From positions 558,001-622,000 of the forward strand of contig JACJYN010000004.1 in assembly GCA_020636095.1 (NCBI GenBank): 64,000 nucleotides of DNA, read 5' to 3'. Of this stretch, positions 31,863 to 41,259 are shown one piece after another. A model generated the notes under the pieces. It saw only the letters and a list, made by a program, of their open reading frames with translations. It did not search any database and was not told where the DNA came from. A program made the translations under genes and the position numbers. How positions within the stretch are numbered: position 1 is the first letter of the stretch; every line of letters starts with the position of its first letter. Source of the DNA: Lewinellaceae bacterium. Lineage in GTDB: Bacteria; Bacteroidota; Bacteroidia; Chitinophagales; Saprospiraceae.

Positions 31863-32558
31863 ATGGCAAGAAGAAAAAGAAATCAGAAGAAGGCAGACGA
31901 AACTTTGGTGGATATTGTTGAGGTTAGGGATAGCGCCCAAAGCTTTGTCGATAACAACCAACAATTGATCTTCGGCGCTTTGGTGGCATTGGTATTGGCT
32001 ATCGGCGGGGTTTTTGCATACAACAACTTTTTTAAGAAGCCCCGTCAGGCTGAAGCTGAAGAACAAATGTTTCGCGCCCAGGAACAATTTGAACAGGATT
32101 CCTTTGCCCTGGCGCTGGCCAACCCGGGCGGCGGCTATATGGGCTTGCTCGATATCATCGACAACTATGGTGGCACCGCCGCCGGCAATTCCGCCAAGTA
32201 CTATGCGGGCATCTCTTATCTCAATTTGGGTAAGTACGAAGCTGCTGTTGATTATCTCCAGCAATTTAAGGCCAAGGGCAGTATCACGCCCATCATGAAA
32301 TATGGAGCGATGGGAGATGCGTACTCCGAATTGCAAGACTTCGACAGCGCCATGAAATACTACAAAAAGGCAGTCAGCGAAAGTGAAAATGACTTTCTTA
32401 CGCCCTATTATCTGAAGAAAGTGGGCCTGCTGAATGAGCGCAATGGCAACTTTGCTGAAGCCCAAAAAGCTTATCAGGAAATCCTGGATAACTACCCGGA
32501 TTCTCCGATTGGCAGGGATATCGAAAAGTACATTACCCGCGTAGCTGCTAAAAGTTGA
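31863..32558 (+). CDS. Membrane-anchored TPR protein
   Basis: The 231-residue product has a very basic N-terminus (MARRKRNQKK), one membrane segment (about 38-56, LIFGALVALVLAIGGVFAY) and then TPR-like repeats outside the membrane: AKYYAGISYLNLGKYEAAVDYLQ, YGAMGDAYSELQDFDSAMKYYKKAV and AEAQKAYQEILDNYPDSPIG. By layout it resembles YfgM-type anchored TPR proteins that act as envelope scaffolds. A terminator separates it from ribH, a neighbour pair I recall from other Bacteroidota. Confidence 0.85.
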   Translation: MARRKRNQKKADETLVDIVEVRDSAQSFVDNNQQLIFGALVALVLAIGGVFAYNNFFKKPRQAEAEEQMFRAQEQFEQDSFALALANPGGGYMGLLDIIDNYGGTAAGNSAKYYAGISYLNLGKYEAAVDYLQQFKAKGSITPIMKYGAMGDAYSELQDFDSAMKYYKKAVSESENDFLTPYYLKKVGLLNERNGNFAEAQKAYQEILDNYPDSPIGRDIEKYITRVAAKS

Positions 32559-32578
32559 CAAAAGCAGCATAGCCAGAT

Positions 32579-32624
32579 AAAAGGGGGTAAGGGGGCAAAT
32601 GGAGTAGCTTTCTTACCCCTTTTT
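32579..32624 (+). terminator. Intrinsic terminator between TPR gene and ribH
   Basis: AAGGGGGTAAG pairs with CTTACCCCTTT and is followed by T residues, 20 bp after the TPR gene stop. Confidence 0.7.
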
Positions 32625-32666
32625 GCATTACAACCCCGAATTGGACACGTTCAAAATTTATTAAAT

Positions 32667-33182
32667 ATGGCCAGTGCACTGAAAAATTTATCCGATTACA
32701 ACGAAACGAATATTCCTTCCGCCGAAGGCCTTACCTTCGGCATTGTTGTCTCTGAATGGAATACGAAGGTCACCCACGCCCTTTATGAAGGTTGTTACAA
32801 CACCCTGATCAAACACGGCGCAAAGGAGGAAGACATTCAACTGCTACAGGTTCCCGGCTCCTTTGAGCTAACGGTCGGGGCAAAAATGATGGCGGACGAG
32901 CACAAAACGGATGCGGTCATCTGCCTGGGGTGTGTGATCAAAGGGGAAACCAGGCATAATGAATACATCAACTACGCAGTGTCCCATGGCCTGACCAGCC
33001 TTAGTATGTTTTACAGCCGGCCTTTCGTCTTTGGCGTCCTCACTCCCGATACAGAAGAACAGGCGCTCGACCGGGCAGGGGGCATGCATGGCAACAAAGG
33101 AGTGGAAGCGGCGGTAACGGCTATTCGAATGGCCAGCCTTAAAAAGGGAATGAAAGGCGGTAAGCCAAAGATTGGTTTTTGA
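32667..33182 (+). CDS. ribH: 6,7-dimethyl-8-ribityllumazine synthase
   Basis: A 171-residue riboflavin-pathway enzyme condensing 5-amino-6-ribitylamino-uracil with 3,4-dihydroxy-2-butanone 4-phosphate. It forms icosahedral or pentameric assemblies. Characteristic are FGIVVSEWN (substrate-stacking Trp/Phe position), VPGSFELTVGAKMM, CLGCVIKGETRHNEYI with the catalytic His in the following AVSHGL, and FGVLTPDTEEQALDRAGG. No other rib genes are nearby. Confidence 0.96.
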   Translation: MASALKNLSDYNETNIPSAEGLTFGIVVSEWNTKVTHALYEGCYNTLIKHGAKEEDIQLLQVPGSFELTVGAKMMADEHKTDAVICLGCVIKGETRHNEYINYAVSHGLTSLSMFYSRPFVFGVLTPDTEEQALDRAGGMHGNKGVEAAVTAIRMASLKKGMKGGKPKIGF

Positions 33183-33191
33183 GTACTGGCC

Positions 33192-33330
33192 CGCCGCGGT
33201 TGCGGACAGCGAATACCGAACCGCGAACTCATCCAACCCTGGAACGGTAGCCTCTTCTGACAAAAGCCTCTTGATTTTCAGGCTTCGGCGTGAGCTCAGC
33301 CGAATGGAACTTGCGAACAGCGAACAGCGT
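33192..33330 (-). repeat. Family F intergenic repeat, copy 2
   Basis: On the minus strand this carries the same core as 4719-4775 (TACCGTTCCAG, GTTGGA, GAGTTCGCGGTTCGGTATTC, CGCAACCGCGGC) and the same preceding CTGAAAATCAAGA. It fills most of the space between ribH and aroC, followed by CAACAAC-type simple repeats near 33350. Confidence 0.7.
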
Positions 33331-33387
33331 GCTTGTAGTCCGCTTACCAACAACCAAACAACAGACAACAAACAGCGAAGAACGCTC

Positions 33388-34467
33388 CTACACCCGTACC
33401 ATCCGCTGCAACAACATGTGGTCGGCCAGCACCAGGGCCGCCATGGCTTCTACGATAGGCACGGCCCGGGGCACCACGCAGGGGTCGTGTCTCCCCTTGC
33501 CTTCCACCACGACCGCCTGCCCTGCTTCATTGACTGATTCCTGAGCCTGAACGATCGTGGCCACTGGCTTGAATGCCAGCCGAAAATAGATGTCCATCCC
33601 GTTGGAAATCCCTCCTTGTATCCCTCCTGAATAATTGGTGTCCGTCCGGATGGCCCCCCCGTCGTTGTAAAAATGGTCATTGTGCTCAGAACCACGCATG
33701 GTTACGCCTGCGAAGCCGGAGCCATATTCAAAGCCTTTGCAGGCGTTGATACTCAACATGGCCTTCGCCAGGTTGGCGTGCAATTTGTCAAAAGCAGGGT
33801 CGCCCAGGCCCGGAGGGCAGCCGGTGATGACACAGCTGACCACCCCGCCGATCGTGTCTCCTGCTTTGCGGACTTCCTTGATCAGCGCTTCCATTTGTTC
33901 GGCCATGCCTGGCTCCGGGCACCGGACAGGGTTGGATTCCACCCGGCCCAGATCAATTTCCTGGTAAGGTTTATCCAGGGCCAAAGGGCCTACCTGGCTG
34001 ACATAAGCCCGGATGTCCATTCCGGTTTGCCGGAGAAACAGCTTGGCCACGGCGCCCGCCGCTACCCGGGCAGCCGTCTCCCGGGCAGAGGATCGCCCGC
34101 CACCCCGGTAATCCCGGATGCCGTATTTGGCCTGATAGGTGAAATCGGCGTGAGACGGCCTGAATTTGTCGGCAATATGCCCATAGTCCCGGGAACGGGC
34201 GTCCGCATTGAAGATCACCATGGCAATGGGGGCGCCGGTGGCTTTTCCCTCAAAGACACCGGAGAGGATTTCCACCTTGTCCTCTTCTTTTCGCTGGGTG
34301 ACGATCCTGGATTGCCCGGGCCGCCGGCGCGCCAGCTCAGCCTGCAGAAAATCCTCGTTGATCTCCAATCCGGCGGGGCAGCCGTCCAGAATGACGCCAA
34401 TGGCCCGGCCGTGGGATTCTCCAAAGGTGGTAATTTTAAATGCTTGTCCAAAGGTATTGCCTGCCAC
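33388..34467 (-). CDS. aroC: Chorismate synthase
   Basis: A 359-residue FMN-dependent enzyme converting EPSP to chorismate, the last shared step of aromatic amino acid synthesis. Diagnostic segments are MAGNTFGQAFKITTFGESHG at the N-terminus, RRRPGQSRIVTQRKEEDKVE, the DYGHIADKFRPSHADFTY block, YRGGGRSSARETAARVAAGA and GGIQGGISNGMDI. Length is complete. It is a single gene between a family F repeat and mutS2 on the opposite strand. Confidence 0.97.
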   Translation of the reverse strand: MAGNTFGQAFKITTFGESHGRAIGVILDGCPAGLEINEDFLQAELARRRPGQSRIVTQRKEEDKVEILSGVFEGKATGAPIAMVIFNADARSRDYGHIADKFRPSHADFTYQAKYGIRDYRGGGRSSARETAARVAAGAVAKLFLRQTGMDIRAYVSQVGPLALDKPYQEIDLGRVESNPVRCPEPGMAEQMEALIKEVRKAGDTIGGVVSCVITGCPPGLGDPAFDKLHANLAKAMLSINACKGFEYGSGFAGVTMRGSEHNDHFYNDGGAIRTDTNYSGGIQGGISNGMDIYFRLAFKPVATIVQAQESVNEAGQAVVVEGKGRHDPCVVPRAVPIVEAMAALVLADHMLLQRMVRV

Positions 34468-34718
34468 GGATTTCTGTTTTTTGCGTGAGGTTCGATAAAG
34501 GACGGCCCTTGTTCGGTGGCCGGGCCCTCAACCTTGCGATTTTTGAATAAACGAAGACAAAGTTAATAAGCCGTAGGGAACTCTTAGAAGATCTTGTTGT
34601 TTCGTTAAGGCAAAAGAGAGTACAAATACCGGTGAAGTCAGGAGGAGGTTCTTTAAAAATGGCAGGTTTTTTACTGTTGAATCTCTTATCTTCGCACTTC
34701 TTGAAAAAATGGCAAAAG

Positions 34719-37109
34719 ATGCAACTGTTACCCCGAGATTTATACGAAAAACTGGAATTTGACAAGGTACTGGAATTGTTGGGAAAGGAATGCCTGGGTG
34801 ATTTGGGTACAGCAGCCGTAAAAGGCCTTAAACCGGCTGACAATATCGAACTGATCGAAAGAAGCTTGAATGAGACCCAGGAGTTTAAGCGCTCGGTGGA
34901 TGAAAACGACAGCTTTTCCATATCGGGTTATACCGTCATTTCTGAAGAACTGCGCATGCTCGAAGTGGAGGGCTATGTACTGCCCGAAGAAGGTATGCGC
35001 AGTATTAAGGCCGTTCTGAATTTCACCCACAATATCTTCCGGTTCTTCAGAGGCGCGCGCCGGGAAACCTACCCCGCTTTGTACGCCAATATCCGGGAGG
35101 TTTCCTTTGATGAAAGCCTCATCGAAGCTATCGGCAAGGTGATCGATGAAGAGGGCAATATCCGGCCGGATGCTTCTCCTGAGCTGATGAAAATCCGAAG
35201 GCAGGTGCAGTCTAAGCAGAAAGAGCTGGAACGGCAGTTCCGGGTCATCATCAATGAATACCGAAGTAAGGGCTGGCTATCGGATAATATAGAAAGCTTT
35301 CGCAATGGACGCCGCGTGCTGAGTGTCCCTTCTGAACACAAGCGGAAAATACGTGGCATTATCCACGATGAATCCACTACCGGGAAGACCGCTTTTATCG
35401 AACCGGAAGCTATCATCGAGATCAATAACGATATTTTCGACCTCGAAACGGACGAAAGGCGGGAGATTTACCGCATCCTGCGCGAATTGAGCGCTGAACT
35501 GCGCCCCTACGTCCCTCAAATCCGCATATACCAGGATATCCTGGGGCATTTTGACCTCATCCAGGCCAAGGCGAGGCTGGCCCGGCAGATGAACGCCGTA
35601 CAACCCAAGCTTTTCGATAAACCGCATTTCGGCATTCAGAAGGGGCGGCACCCGTTGCTATATCTTAAGAATAAAAAGCTGGGCAAAAAAACGGTGCCTT
35701 TTGATTTTACCCTCTTGGGCGGCAACCGCATCCTCATGCTCAGCGGGCCCAATGCCGGAGGTAAGTCCATCACACTGAAATCAGTAGGCCTCATGCAACT
35801 CATGCTACAGTCCGGGCTGTTGGTTCCCATGGAGGAAGGATCGGAAATGGGGATTTTTCACGAACTTTTCGCCGATATCGGAGACCAGCAATCCATTGAA
35901 GATGACTTGAGCACCTACAGCTCCCGCCTGGAGAATATGCGCAACTTCCTGGAACACGCCGGTAAAGATACGCTGGTGCTGATCGACGAGTTCGGATCCG
36001 GTACGGACCCCAAGATTGGCGGCGCCATAGCCGAAGCTATTCTCGAAGAGCTCAACCGGAAAAAGGTATTTGGCGTCATCACTACCCACTACAGCAATCT
36101 AAAGATATACTCTTTCAAGGCTAAGGGCATTGTCAATGGTTCCATGTTTTTTGACAAAGAAAGCCTTTCTCCAACCTATGAATTGCAGGTCGGCAGGCCC
36201 GGTAGTTCCTATGCCTATGAGATCGCCGAGAAAAGTGGGCTGAGCAAAAAGGTGCTGGATTATGCCAAACACCGAACGGGGAAAAATGAAAAGGCGGTCG
36301 ACCAGCTACTGGTAGACCTCCAGCAGGAAAAACAAGAATTGGAAGAGAAGCTGCGGGAAATGAAAGAGCGGGAAGACAAACTCGACAAACTCATTAAGAA
36401 CTACGAACAATTGCACCGGGAACTGGAGTTCCGCCGCAAGAAAATAAAACTGGAGTCAAAAGAGCAAGCCCTGCAACAAGCCGCCCGCGATAACCGGGAT
36501 TTGGAACGGCTTGTCCGGGAGATCAAAGAGGAGCAAAATCTTGAAAAAGCTAAAGAGATGGCCACCCAGGCCAAAGAGGAGCGCAAGCAATTGTCAAAAG
36601 AGGTGGGCGGCCTGATCGAGGAGGTCTACTACAAGCCGGTTGCTAAACAAGAAAAGAGCGGAGAGATCCAGGTGGGAGATTTTGTTAAATTGCGCACAGG
36701 AGGCGCTACCGGCGCCGTGGAATCCATCGACCGCAATAAAGCGGTAGTCACCATGGGGCAAATGCGAATGACGATCAAACTAAGAGACCTGCAGCACGCC
36801 AAAGCGCCGTTGGAAGTCCAAAGCTCCAGAAGTGTTCAATCTGATACGGTGGCCCAAACTGCCAGCTTTGAGGCTAAACTGGATATTCGCGGCATGCGGT
36901 ACGATGAAGCCCTGAAAGTGGTGGAAGATTTTGTAGACCAGGCGCTGATATCCAATTCGAATAGCCTGCAGATCGTACACGGTAAAGGCAACGGCATTTT
37001 ACGGCAGGCTGTTCGCAAGAAACTGAAGGAATATAATGTCACTATGGATATTTGGCACCCGGAGCAACAGCAGGGAGGCGATGGGGTGACCCTGGTAGAG
37101 ATCAAATAG
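34719..37109 (+). CDS. mutS2: MutS2 / Smr-domain ATPase-nuclease
   Basis: The product (796 residues from the ATG at 34719; an upstream in-frame ATG at 34632 gives an unlikely hydrophobic extension) is a MutS-family ATPase without a mismatch-recognition domain. It has Walker A LSGPNAGGKSITLK, Walker B TLVLIDEFGSGTDP, a long coiled coil (about 520-640 in the long numbering) and a C-terminal Smr domain with LDIRGMRYDEAL and IVHGKGNGILRQAV. MutS2 is known to suppress recombination and, in Bacillus, to act on collided ribosomes. It is a stand-alone gene. Confidence 0.95.
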   Translation: MQLLPRDLYEKLEFDKVLELLGKECLGDLGTAAVKGLKPADNIELIERSLNETQEFKRSVDENDSFSISGYTVISEELRMLEVEGYVLPEEGMRSIKAVLNFTHNIFRFFRGARRETYPALYANIREVSFDESLIEAIGKVIDEEGNIRPDASPELMKIRRQVQSKQKELERQFRVIINEYRSKGWLSDNIESFRNGRRVLSVPSEHKRKIRGIIHDESTTGKTAFIEPEAIIEINNDIFDLETDERREIYRILRELSAELRPYVPQIRIYQDILGHFDLIQAKARLARQMNAVQPKLFDKPHFGIQKGRHPLLYLKNKKLGKKTVPFDFTLLGGNRILMLSGPNAGGKSITLKSVGLMQLMLQSGLLVPMEEGSEMGIFHELFADIGDQQSIEDDLSTYSSRLENMRNFLEHAGKDTLVLIDEFGSGTDPKIGGAIAEAILEELNRKKVFGVITTHYSNLKIYSFKAKGIVNGSMFFDKESLSPTYELQVGRPGSSYAYEIAEKSGLSKKVLDYAKHRTGKNEKAVDQLLVDLQQEKQELEEKLREMKEREDKLDKLIKNYEQLHRELEFRRKKIKLESKEQALQQAARDNRDLERLVREIKEEQNLEKAKEMATQAKEERKQLSKEVGGLIEEVYYKPVAKQEKSGEIQVGDFVKLRTGGATGAVESIDRNKAVVTMGQMRMTIKLRDLQHAKAPLEVQSSRSVQSDTVAQTASFEAKLDIRGMRYDEALKVVEDFVDQALISNSNSLQIVHGKGNGILRQAVRKKLKEYNVTMDIWHPEQQQGGDGVTLVEIK

Positions 37110-37114
37110 GCAAG

Positions 37115-37183
37115 GAGGGAATGAATGAGCAAATAATTGGAAACCTCTCTCATTCATTCATTCCCTCATTCATTCATTCCCTC
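37115..37183. repeat. Inverted and tandem repeat between mutS2 and ndk
   Basis: GAGGGAATGAATGAG at 37115-37129 is complementary to the 16-bp unit CTCATTCATTCATTCC, which occurs twice in tandem at 37149-37180. It could form alternative hairpins and act as terminator for the convergent mutS2 and ndk genes. It abuts the ndk stop. Confidence 0.6.
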
Positions 37184-37601
37184 AAAACATCTCCGTCGCA
37201 GCAAAATGGAAGCTGGCTTCCCGGGCTGCGTTCTCATCCGAGTCGGCGCCATGAACGGCATTCTCGCCGATGCTTTTTGCAAAGAGTGCACGGATGGTGC
37301 CAGGAGCGGCTTTAGCCGGGTCGGTAGCTCCGATCAGGGTACGGAAAGATTCGACTGCATTATCTTTTTCCAATACAGCGGCAACGATCGGCCCGGAGGA
37401 CATGAATTCCACCAGTTCACCGTAAAAAGGGCGCTCCTTATGGACTTCATAGAACTCCCCCGCCTTTTCCACAGACAATTTGGTCAGTTTCATCGCTACA
37501 ATCCGAAACCCGGCTTCGTTGATTTTAGCCAAAATGCCTCCAATATGCCCTGCCTGTACGGCGTCGGGCTTAATCATAGTAAATGTTCTGTTTCCAGCCA
37601 T
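37182..37601 (-). CDS. ndk: Nucleoside diphosphate kinase
   Basis: A 139-residue cytosolic enzyme that equalises nucleoside triphosphate pools through a phospho-histidine. It has RTFTMIKPDAVQAGHIGGIL, KLTKLSVEKAGEFYEVHKERPFY and the active-site NAVHGADSDENA with the catalytic His. The last residues (FHFAATEMF) are normal for the family. It is a single gene, convergent with mutS2; a -7 box lies at 37646-37639. Confidence 0.97.
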   Translation of the reverse strand: MAGNRTFTMIKPDAVQAGHIGGILAKINEAGFRIVAMKLTKLSVEKAGEFYEVHKERPFYGELVEFMSSGPIVAAVLEKDNAVESFRTLIGATDPAKAAPGTIRALFAKSIGENAVHGADSDENAAREASFHFAATEMF

Positions 37602-37638
37602 TATAATATTAGTTTTTTCGTGTTTTCAAAAAGCGCTG

Positions 37639-37646
37639 CAAAAGTA
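37639..37646 (-). promoter_or_regulatory. -7 box for ndk
   Basis: TACTTTTG on the minus strand matches TAnnTTTG, about 38 bp before the ATG at 37601. Confidence 0.45.
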
Positions 37647-37730
37647 AGCAAAGTGGGGTGAAAGGAGGAAGGCGGGGGCGATATTTTTCCTTTTTCCGGT
37701 TATTTTATGAAAGGTTGAGGCATAAAACTT

Positions 37731-37738
37731 TAGTTTTG
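37731..37738 (+). promoter_or_regulatory. -7 box for nrnA
   Basis: TAGTTTTG matches TAnnTTTG, about 100 bp before the ATG at 37841. Confidence 0.4.
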
Positions 37739-37840
37739 CAACATACACCTTCCTGCACTCAACTTGCAGGCAAACCCCTTTCCGTATATTTTGGTTAAAT
37801 TCATATTTTTTGGCATTTTCGCATCCTGACTTTTAATTCA

Positions 37841-38857
37841 ATGATGGAAAATATAAAAGAGCTGAAGGCTCTGCTGGCTTACCCGAAGGATATTGTCATT
37901 ACAACCCACCGCAACCCTGATGGCGACGCTATCGGGTCATCGTTGGGCGTATACCATTTTCTGAATAAACTGGGCCACGCCGTCCGAATCGTTTCGCCTT
38001 CTGAATATCCGGACGTATTCGGCTGGATGAAAGATATAGAAAAGATCATTATTTACGATACCGAACCGGAGGAAGCCCAGGCTGTCATCCAACGGGCGGA
38101 TATGATCTTCTGCCTTGATTTCAATGCCCTGGACCGCATCGATAAGGTAGGAGAGCTGATCGAAAAGGCCAGAGGGGTCAAAGTTATGGTCGACCACCAC
38201 CTCTATCCTGAACCATTCCCGGAATTTATGCTTTCCGACACGACGGCCAGTTCTACCTGTGAGTTGGTCTTCGACCTCATTACCGGCCTGGGGTGGAAAG
38301 AACACATGGACCACCTCATCGGCGAATGCCTCTTCACCGGCATTCTTACCGATACCGGGTCTTTCAAGTACAGTACTTCCGCCAAACTTTTTCGCATTGT
38401 TGCCGAATTGATTGAGTTCGGTGTGGATGATTACCGGTTGCAGGACCGTATCTTCAACAGTATGAAGGAAAAACACCTCCGCCTTTTGGGGCACTGCCTG
38501 AACAACCGCATGGAAATACTGGAAGAGTATCAGACTGGCATCATTACCCTGACGAAGGAAGATTATGTGGATTTTGATATTCAAAGAGGAGATACGGAGG
38601 GGATCGTCAATTTCCTTCTGAAGGTTAAAAAGGTGAAGGTAGCTGCCTTTATCACAGAACAGCCAACCATTGTAAAGATTTCTCTTCGGTCAAAAGGAGA
38701 TTTCTCCGTTCAGGAAATCGCCAGGCAGCATTTCAAAGGGGGAGGGCATAAAAATGCGTCCGGGGGCTATTCTTTCCAGTCTTTGAGTGCAACCGTCCGC
38801 CGGTTTAAGGGGGTGCTTCCCCAGTATAAAGACCAGCTGATGGCCTCCGAACAATAA
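37841..38857 (+). CDS. nrnA: DHH-family nanoRNase / pAp phosphatase
   Basis: A 338-residue DHH-DHHA1 phosphoesterase that degrades 2-5 nt RNAs and 3'-phosphoadenosine 5'-phosphate. The Mn-binding signatures are THRNPDGDAIGSSLG (about 26-40), FCLDFNALDRI, the DHH triad MVDHHLYPEP, and TDTGSFKYS. The DHHA1 domain ends in FKGGGHKNASGGY. Two adjacent ATGs (37841, 37844) could serve as the start. The FKBP lipoprotein gene follows after 10 bp, so they probably share a transcript. Confidence 0.94.
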   Translation: MMENIKELKALLAYPKDIVITTHRNPDGDAIGSSLGVYHFLNKLGHAVRIVSPSEYPDVFGWMKDIEKIIIYDTEPEEAQAVIQRADMIFCLDFNALDRIDKVGELIEKARGVKVMVDHHLYPEPFPEFMLSDTTASSTCELVFDLITGLGWKEHMDHLIGECLFTGILTDTGSFKYSTSAKLFRIVAELIEFGVDDYRLQDRIFNSMKEKHLRLLGHCLNNRMEILEEYQTGIITLTKEDYVDFDIQRGDTEGIVNFLLKVKKVKVAAFITEQPTIVKISLRSKGDFSVQEIARQHFKGGGHKNASGGYSFQSLSATVRRFKGVLPQYKDQLMASEQ

Positions 38858-38867
38858 CCCTTAAAGT

Positions 38868-39758
38868 ATGCGAATTGTATTTTTTTTCGCTTTTTTGTAT
38901 GCCCTGATACTGTTATCCTGCCACGAAGAGGGCGGGCTGCTGACTACTCAACACGGCTATGAGTACATCAACCATACGAATCTGGAAGGAGCCAGGCCTC
39001 AGCCGGGCGAATACGCCTATTTCCAGGTACAAATAAGAAATGGCGACACCATTACCCACTCGACCCGGGAGCAAGGAGCAACGCCTTTTCTGCAAATCCC
39101 TTCTATTAATAACCCTCAACGGAGGCCCTCGCCAGTAGAGGATGTGCTCCGGGAAATGTCAGTCGGAGATAGTGTCACCGTATTGATCCGGCTCGATACC
39201 ATGCGCGCCAGGCAAAAGGGATTCGAGGATACTGATATTATGTACTATGACGTTGTGCTTACTGACATCAAATCGATGGATAGTTACCAACAAGGAGCTA
39301 AGGAGGAACGGGAAGAGCGCGAAAAGGCGGCGGCGGCAGCTCGCGCCAGATACAGGGAAGTGGCTGCTCAGGTAAGAGAAACCCTGAAGGAATATAAGGC
39401 TGGCGCCCTCGATGAACAATTAAAGGAGACCGCATCCGGGTTAAAGTATATCATCCAGGAACAAGGAGACGGAAAGGCGGTGGAGCCAAGGCGCAATGTA
39501 AGCGTCCAATACTATAGAGCGCTGATGAACGGCAAAGAGCATGACAGTTCTTTCCAACAGGGAGAACCCTTAAAGTTTCCGGTAGGAGAGGGGCGGGTGA
39601 TCGAAGGATGGGACGAAGCTGTTAGCCTGCTCAGAGAAGGAGCAAAAGCCACTTTTTTCATTCCTTCCCGGCTGGCGTATGGAGAAAATGGCGCTTCACC
39701 CGGCGTTCCCCGCAATGCAGATCTTTTGCTGTATCTCGAAGTGGTGGAGGTTGATTGA
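38868..39758 (+). CDS. FKBP-type peptidyl-prolyl isomerase lipoprotein with two FKBP-like domains
   Basis: A 296-residue exported protein with lipobox LLSC (MRIVFFFAFLYALILLSCHE). A first, divergent FKBP-like domain (about 45-135: EYAYFQVQIRNGDTITHST, VEDVLREMSVGDSVTVLI) lacks the usual aromatic pocket. An Ala/Glu/Arg-rich helix (about 140-185) connects it to a canonical C-terminal FKBP domain (VSVQYYRALMNGKEHDSSF, VIEGWDEAVSLLREGAKATFFIPSRLAYG). It probably assists folding in the envelope. It lies 10 bp after nrnA. Confidence 0.9.
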   Translation: MRIVFFFAFLYALILLSCHEEGGLLTTQHGYEYINHTNLEGARPQPGEYAYFQVQIRNGDTITHSTREQGATPFLQIPSINNPQRRPSPVEDVLREMSVGDSVTVLIRLDTMRARQKGFEDTDIMYYDVVLTDIKSMDSYQQGAKEEREEREKAAAAARARYREVAAQVRETLKEYKAGALDEQLKETASGLKYIIQEQGDGKAVEPRRNVSVQYYRALMNGKEHDSSFQQGEPLKFPVGEGRVIEGWDEAVSLLREGAKATFFIPSRLAYGENGASPGVPRNADLLLYLEVVEVD

Positions 39759-40062
39759 TAGGATTATTGTTACTATTCAGGTGTTTCGGTTGTGTGGTGT
39801 TCCGGTATTGCGGCCGGAGGCTCACAGAGGCCCTGCAACTGCCTGGCCACAAAACCATAATGCCGGAATACCATAATACCTAAATAGGTCCGGATTATTT
39901 CTAAAGAAGTCCACCTTTTTAGCGAATAATTTGTTATACTGAGTTATATTACCAGATTAAGATATTATTAATTATTTAACCGGGGAATAGCGAAAATGCC
40001 AAGCACTTTTTCAATATCCCCAATGGAAAACTAACTGTTTTCCTTAAACCAAAGGAGGCGTT
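39759..40062. other. Gene-free interval upstream of prfB
   Basis: It contains the family D repeat (39779-39888), then about 170 bp of AT-rich sequence that presumably holds the prfB promoter, although no clear TAnnTTTG box is found. Confidence 0.5.
39779..39888. repeat. Family D repeat, copy 1 (uninterrupted)
   Basis: This about 110-bp imperfect palindrome runs from AGGTGTTTCGG to CATAATACCTAAATAG, with CCGGTATTG and its partner ATGCCGGAATACC inside. It matches in inverted orientation 58918-59179, which has a family C element inserted. Shared internal words include CTGCAACTGCCTGGCCAC and GCGGCCGGAGG. Confidence 0.75.
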
Positions 40063-41149
40063 ATGACCGCTGATCAACTAAAAGAGTTGAAGGACCGCCT
40101 GGGTGTTCTTGGGAGGTATCTTTGACGTCGATGAGCGACTAGTACAAATCGAAGAGAAAGAACAGCAAACCCTGAACCCCAATTTTTGGAATGACTCTAA
40201 AAAAGCGGAGGCTGTTCTCAAGGAGCTCAAAAGCCATAAATCCTGGCTGGCTTCTTACGAAAAAGTAAAGACCAAAATTGAGGACACAGAGGTACTCTAC
40301 GAATTCTTCAAAGAAGGAGAGGGGACTGAAGTGGAAGTAGACGCCCGATACGAAGACGCGCTGGAAGCCGTCGAGGATTTGGAGTTCCGTTCTACCCTCA
40401 ACAAGCCCGAGGATGAACTAGGCGCCGTGTTGGAGATCAACTCCGGCGCCGGAGGCACCGAGGCTTGTGATTGGTCGGAAATGCTGCTGCGCATGTACAC
40501 CATGTGGGCGGAGAAAAAAGGGTTCAAAGTATCGGAACTGAATCGTCAGGACGGCGATATGGCGGGTATCCGCTCGGCTTCCATTGAGATTAACGGAGAT
40601 TTTGCCTATGGCTTGCTCAAGGGAGAAAACGGTGTGCACCGCCTGGTTCGGATTAGCCCGTTTAATGCCCAGGGCAAAAGGATGACTTCTTTTTCCTCCG
40701 TCTTTGTGCATCCCATGGTGGATGACCGGATCGAAATTGAAATCAATCCTGCCGACCTGGAGTGGGACACTTTCCGCGCCAGCGGCGCCGGAGGGCAGCA
40801 CGTCAACAAGACCGAATCGGCCGTCCGGGTCCGGCACCTGCCCACCGGGCTGGTCGCCGAGTGCCAGCAGGAGCGTTCGCAACACATGAACCGGGACAAA
40901 GCCATCCAGATGCTGAAATCCCGCCTTTATGAACTCGAACTGGAAAAGCAGCGGGCGGAAAAAGACAAAGTGGAGGCCGGTAAAATGAAAAACGAATGGG
41001 GTTCCCAAATTCGCAGTTACGTTCTGGATGACCGGAGGGTTAAAGACCACCGAACGAGTCATCAGACCAGCCAGACGGAAGCCGTGCTGGATGGCGATCT
41101 CGATGAGTTTCTCAAGGCTTTTCTTATGAACAGTACGGTGGAGGGTTGA
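40063..41149 (+). CDS. prfB: Peptide chain release factor 2 with programmed +1 frameshift
   Basis: RF2 terminates translation at UGA and UAA. The gene begins at ATG 40063 after a strong AAAGGAGG (40051-40058). Twenty codons end at the in-frame TGA 40123-40125 within GGGAGGTATCTTTGAC; slipping +1 on CTT continues as GAC in the 40124 frame, giving about 361 residues. This is the classic autoregulatory site, with the SD-like GGGAGG three bases before CTT. The body has the anticodon-like SPF (RISPFNAQGKR) and GGQ (SGAGGQHVNKTES) motifs. A reading from 40103 misses the true N-terminus. Confidence 0.96.
40115..40126 (+). promoter_or_regulatory. RF2 +1 frameshift site
   Basis: AGGTATCTTTGA with upstream GGG forms the SD-like element, the CTT slip codon and the UGA stop. 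Low RF2 slows stop reading and favours slippage to produce RF2. Confidence 0.95.
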
Positions 41150-41175
41150 AAAAACCCGGTAATCGTAGACAGAAT

Positions 41176-41248
41176 AGACAGGATTAACCAGATGAGGTAG
41201 CCATACGGAAAGGGTCTGTATTTCTTGCAAATCGTGTTAATCCTGTCT
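41176..41248. repeat. Inverted repeat between prfB and membrane-protein gene
   Basis: AGACAGGATTAAC at 41176-41188 is perfectly complementary to 41236-41248, with a 47-base loop. It ends 11 bp before the next ATG. The AATCCTGTCT words are common in dispersed repeats of various bacteria. It may terminate prfB or shape the leader of the next gene. Confidence 0.55.
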
Positions 41249-41259
41249 TATTTTCCATA

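Noticed and set aside
31863..33182. Full riboflavin operon
   Set aside because: Only ribH is present; the upstream TPR gene is separated by a terminator and has no pathway link.
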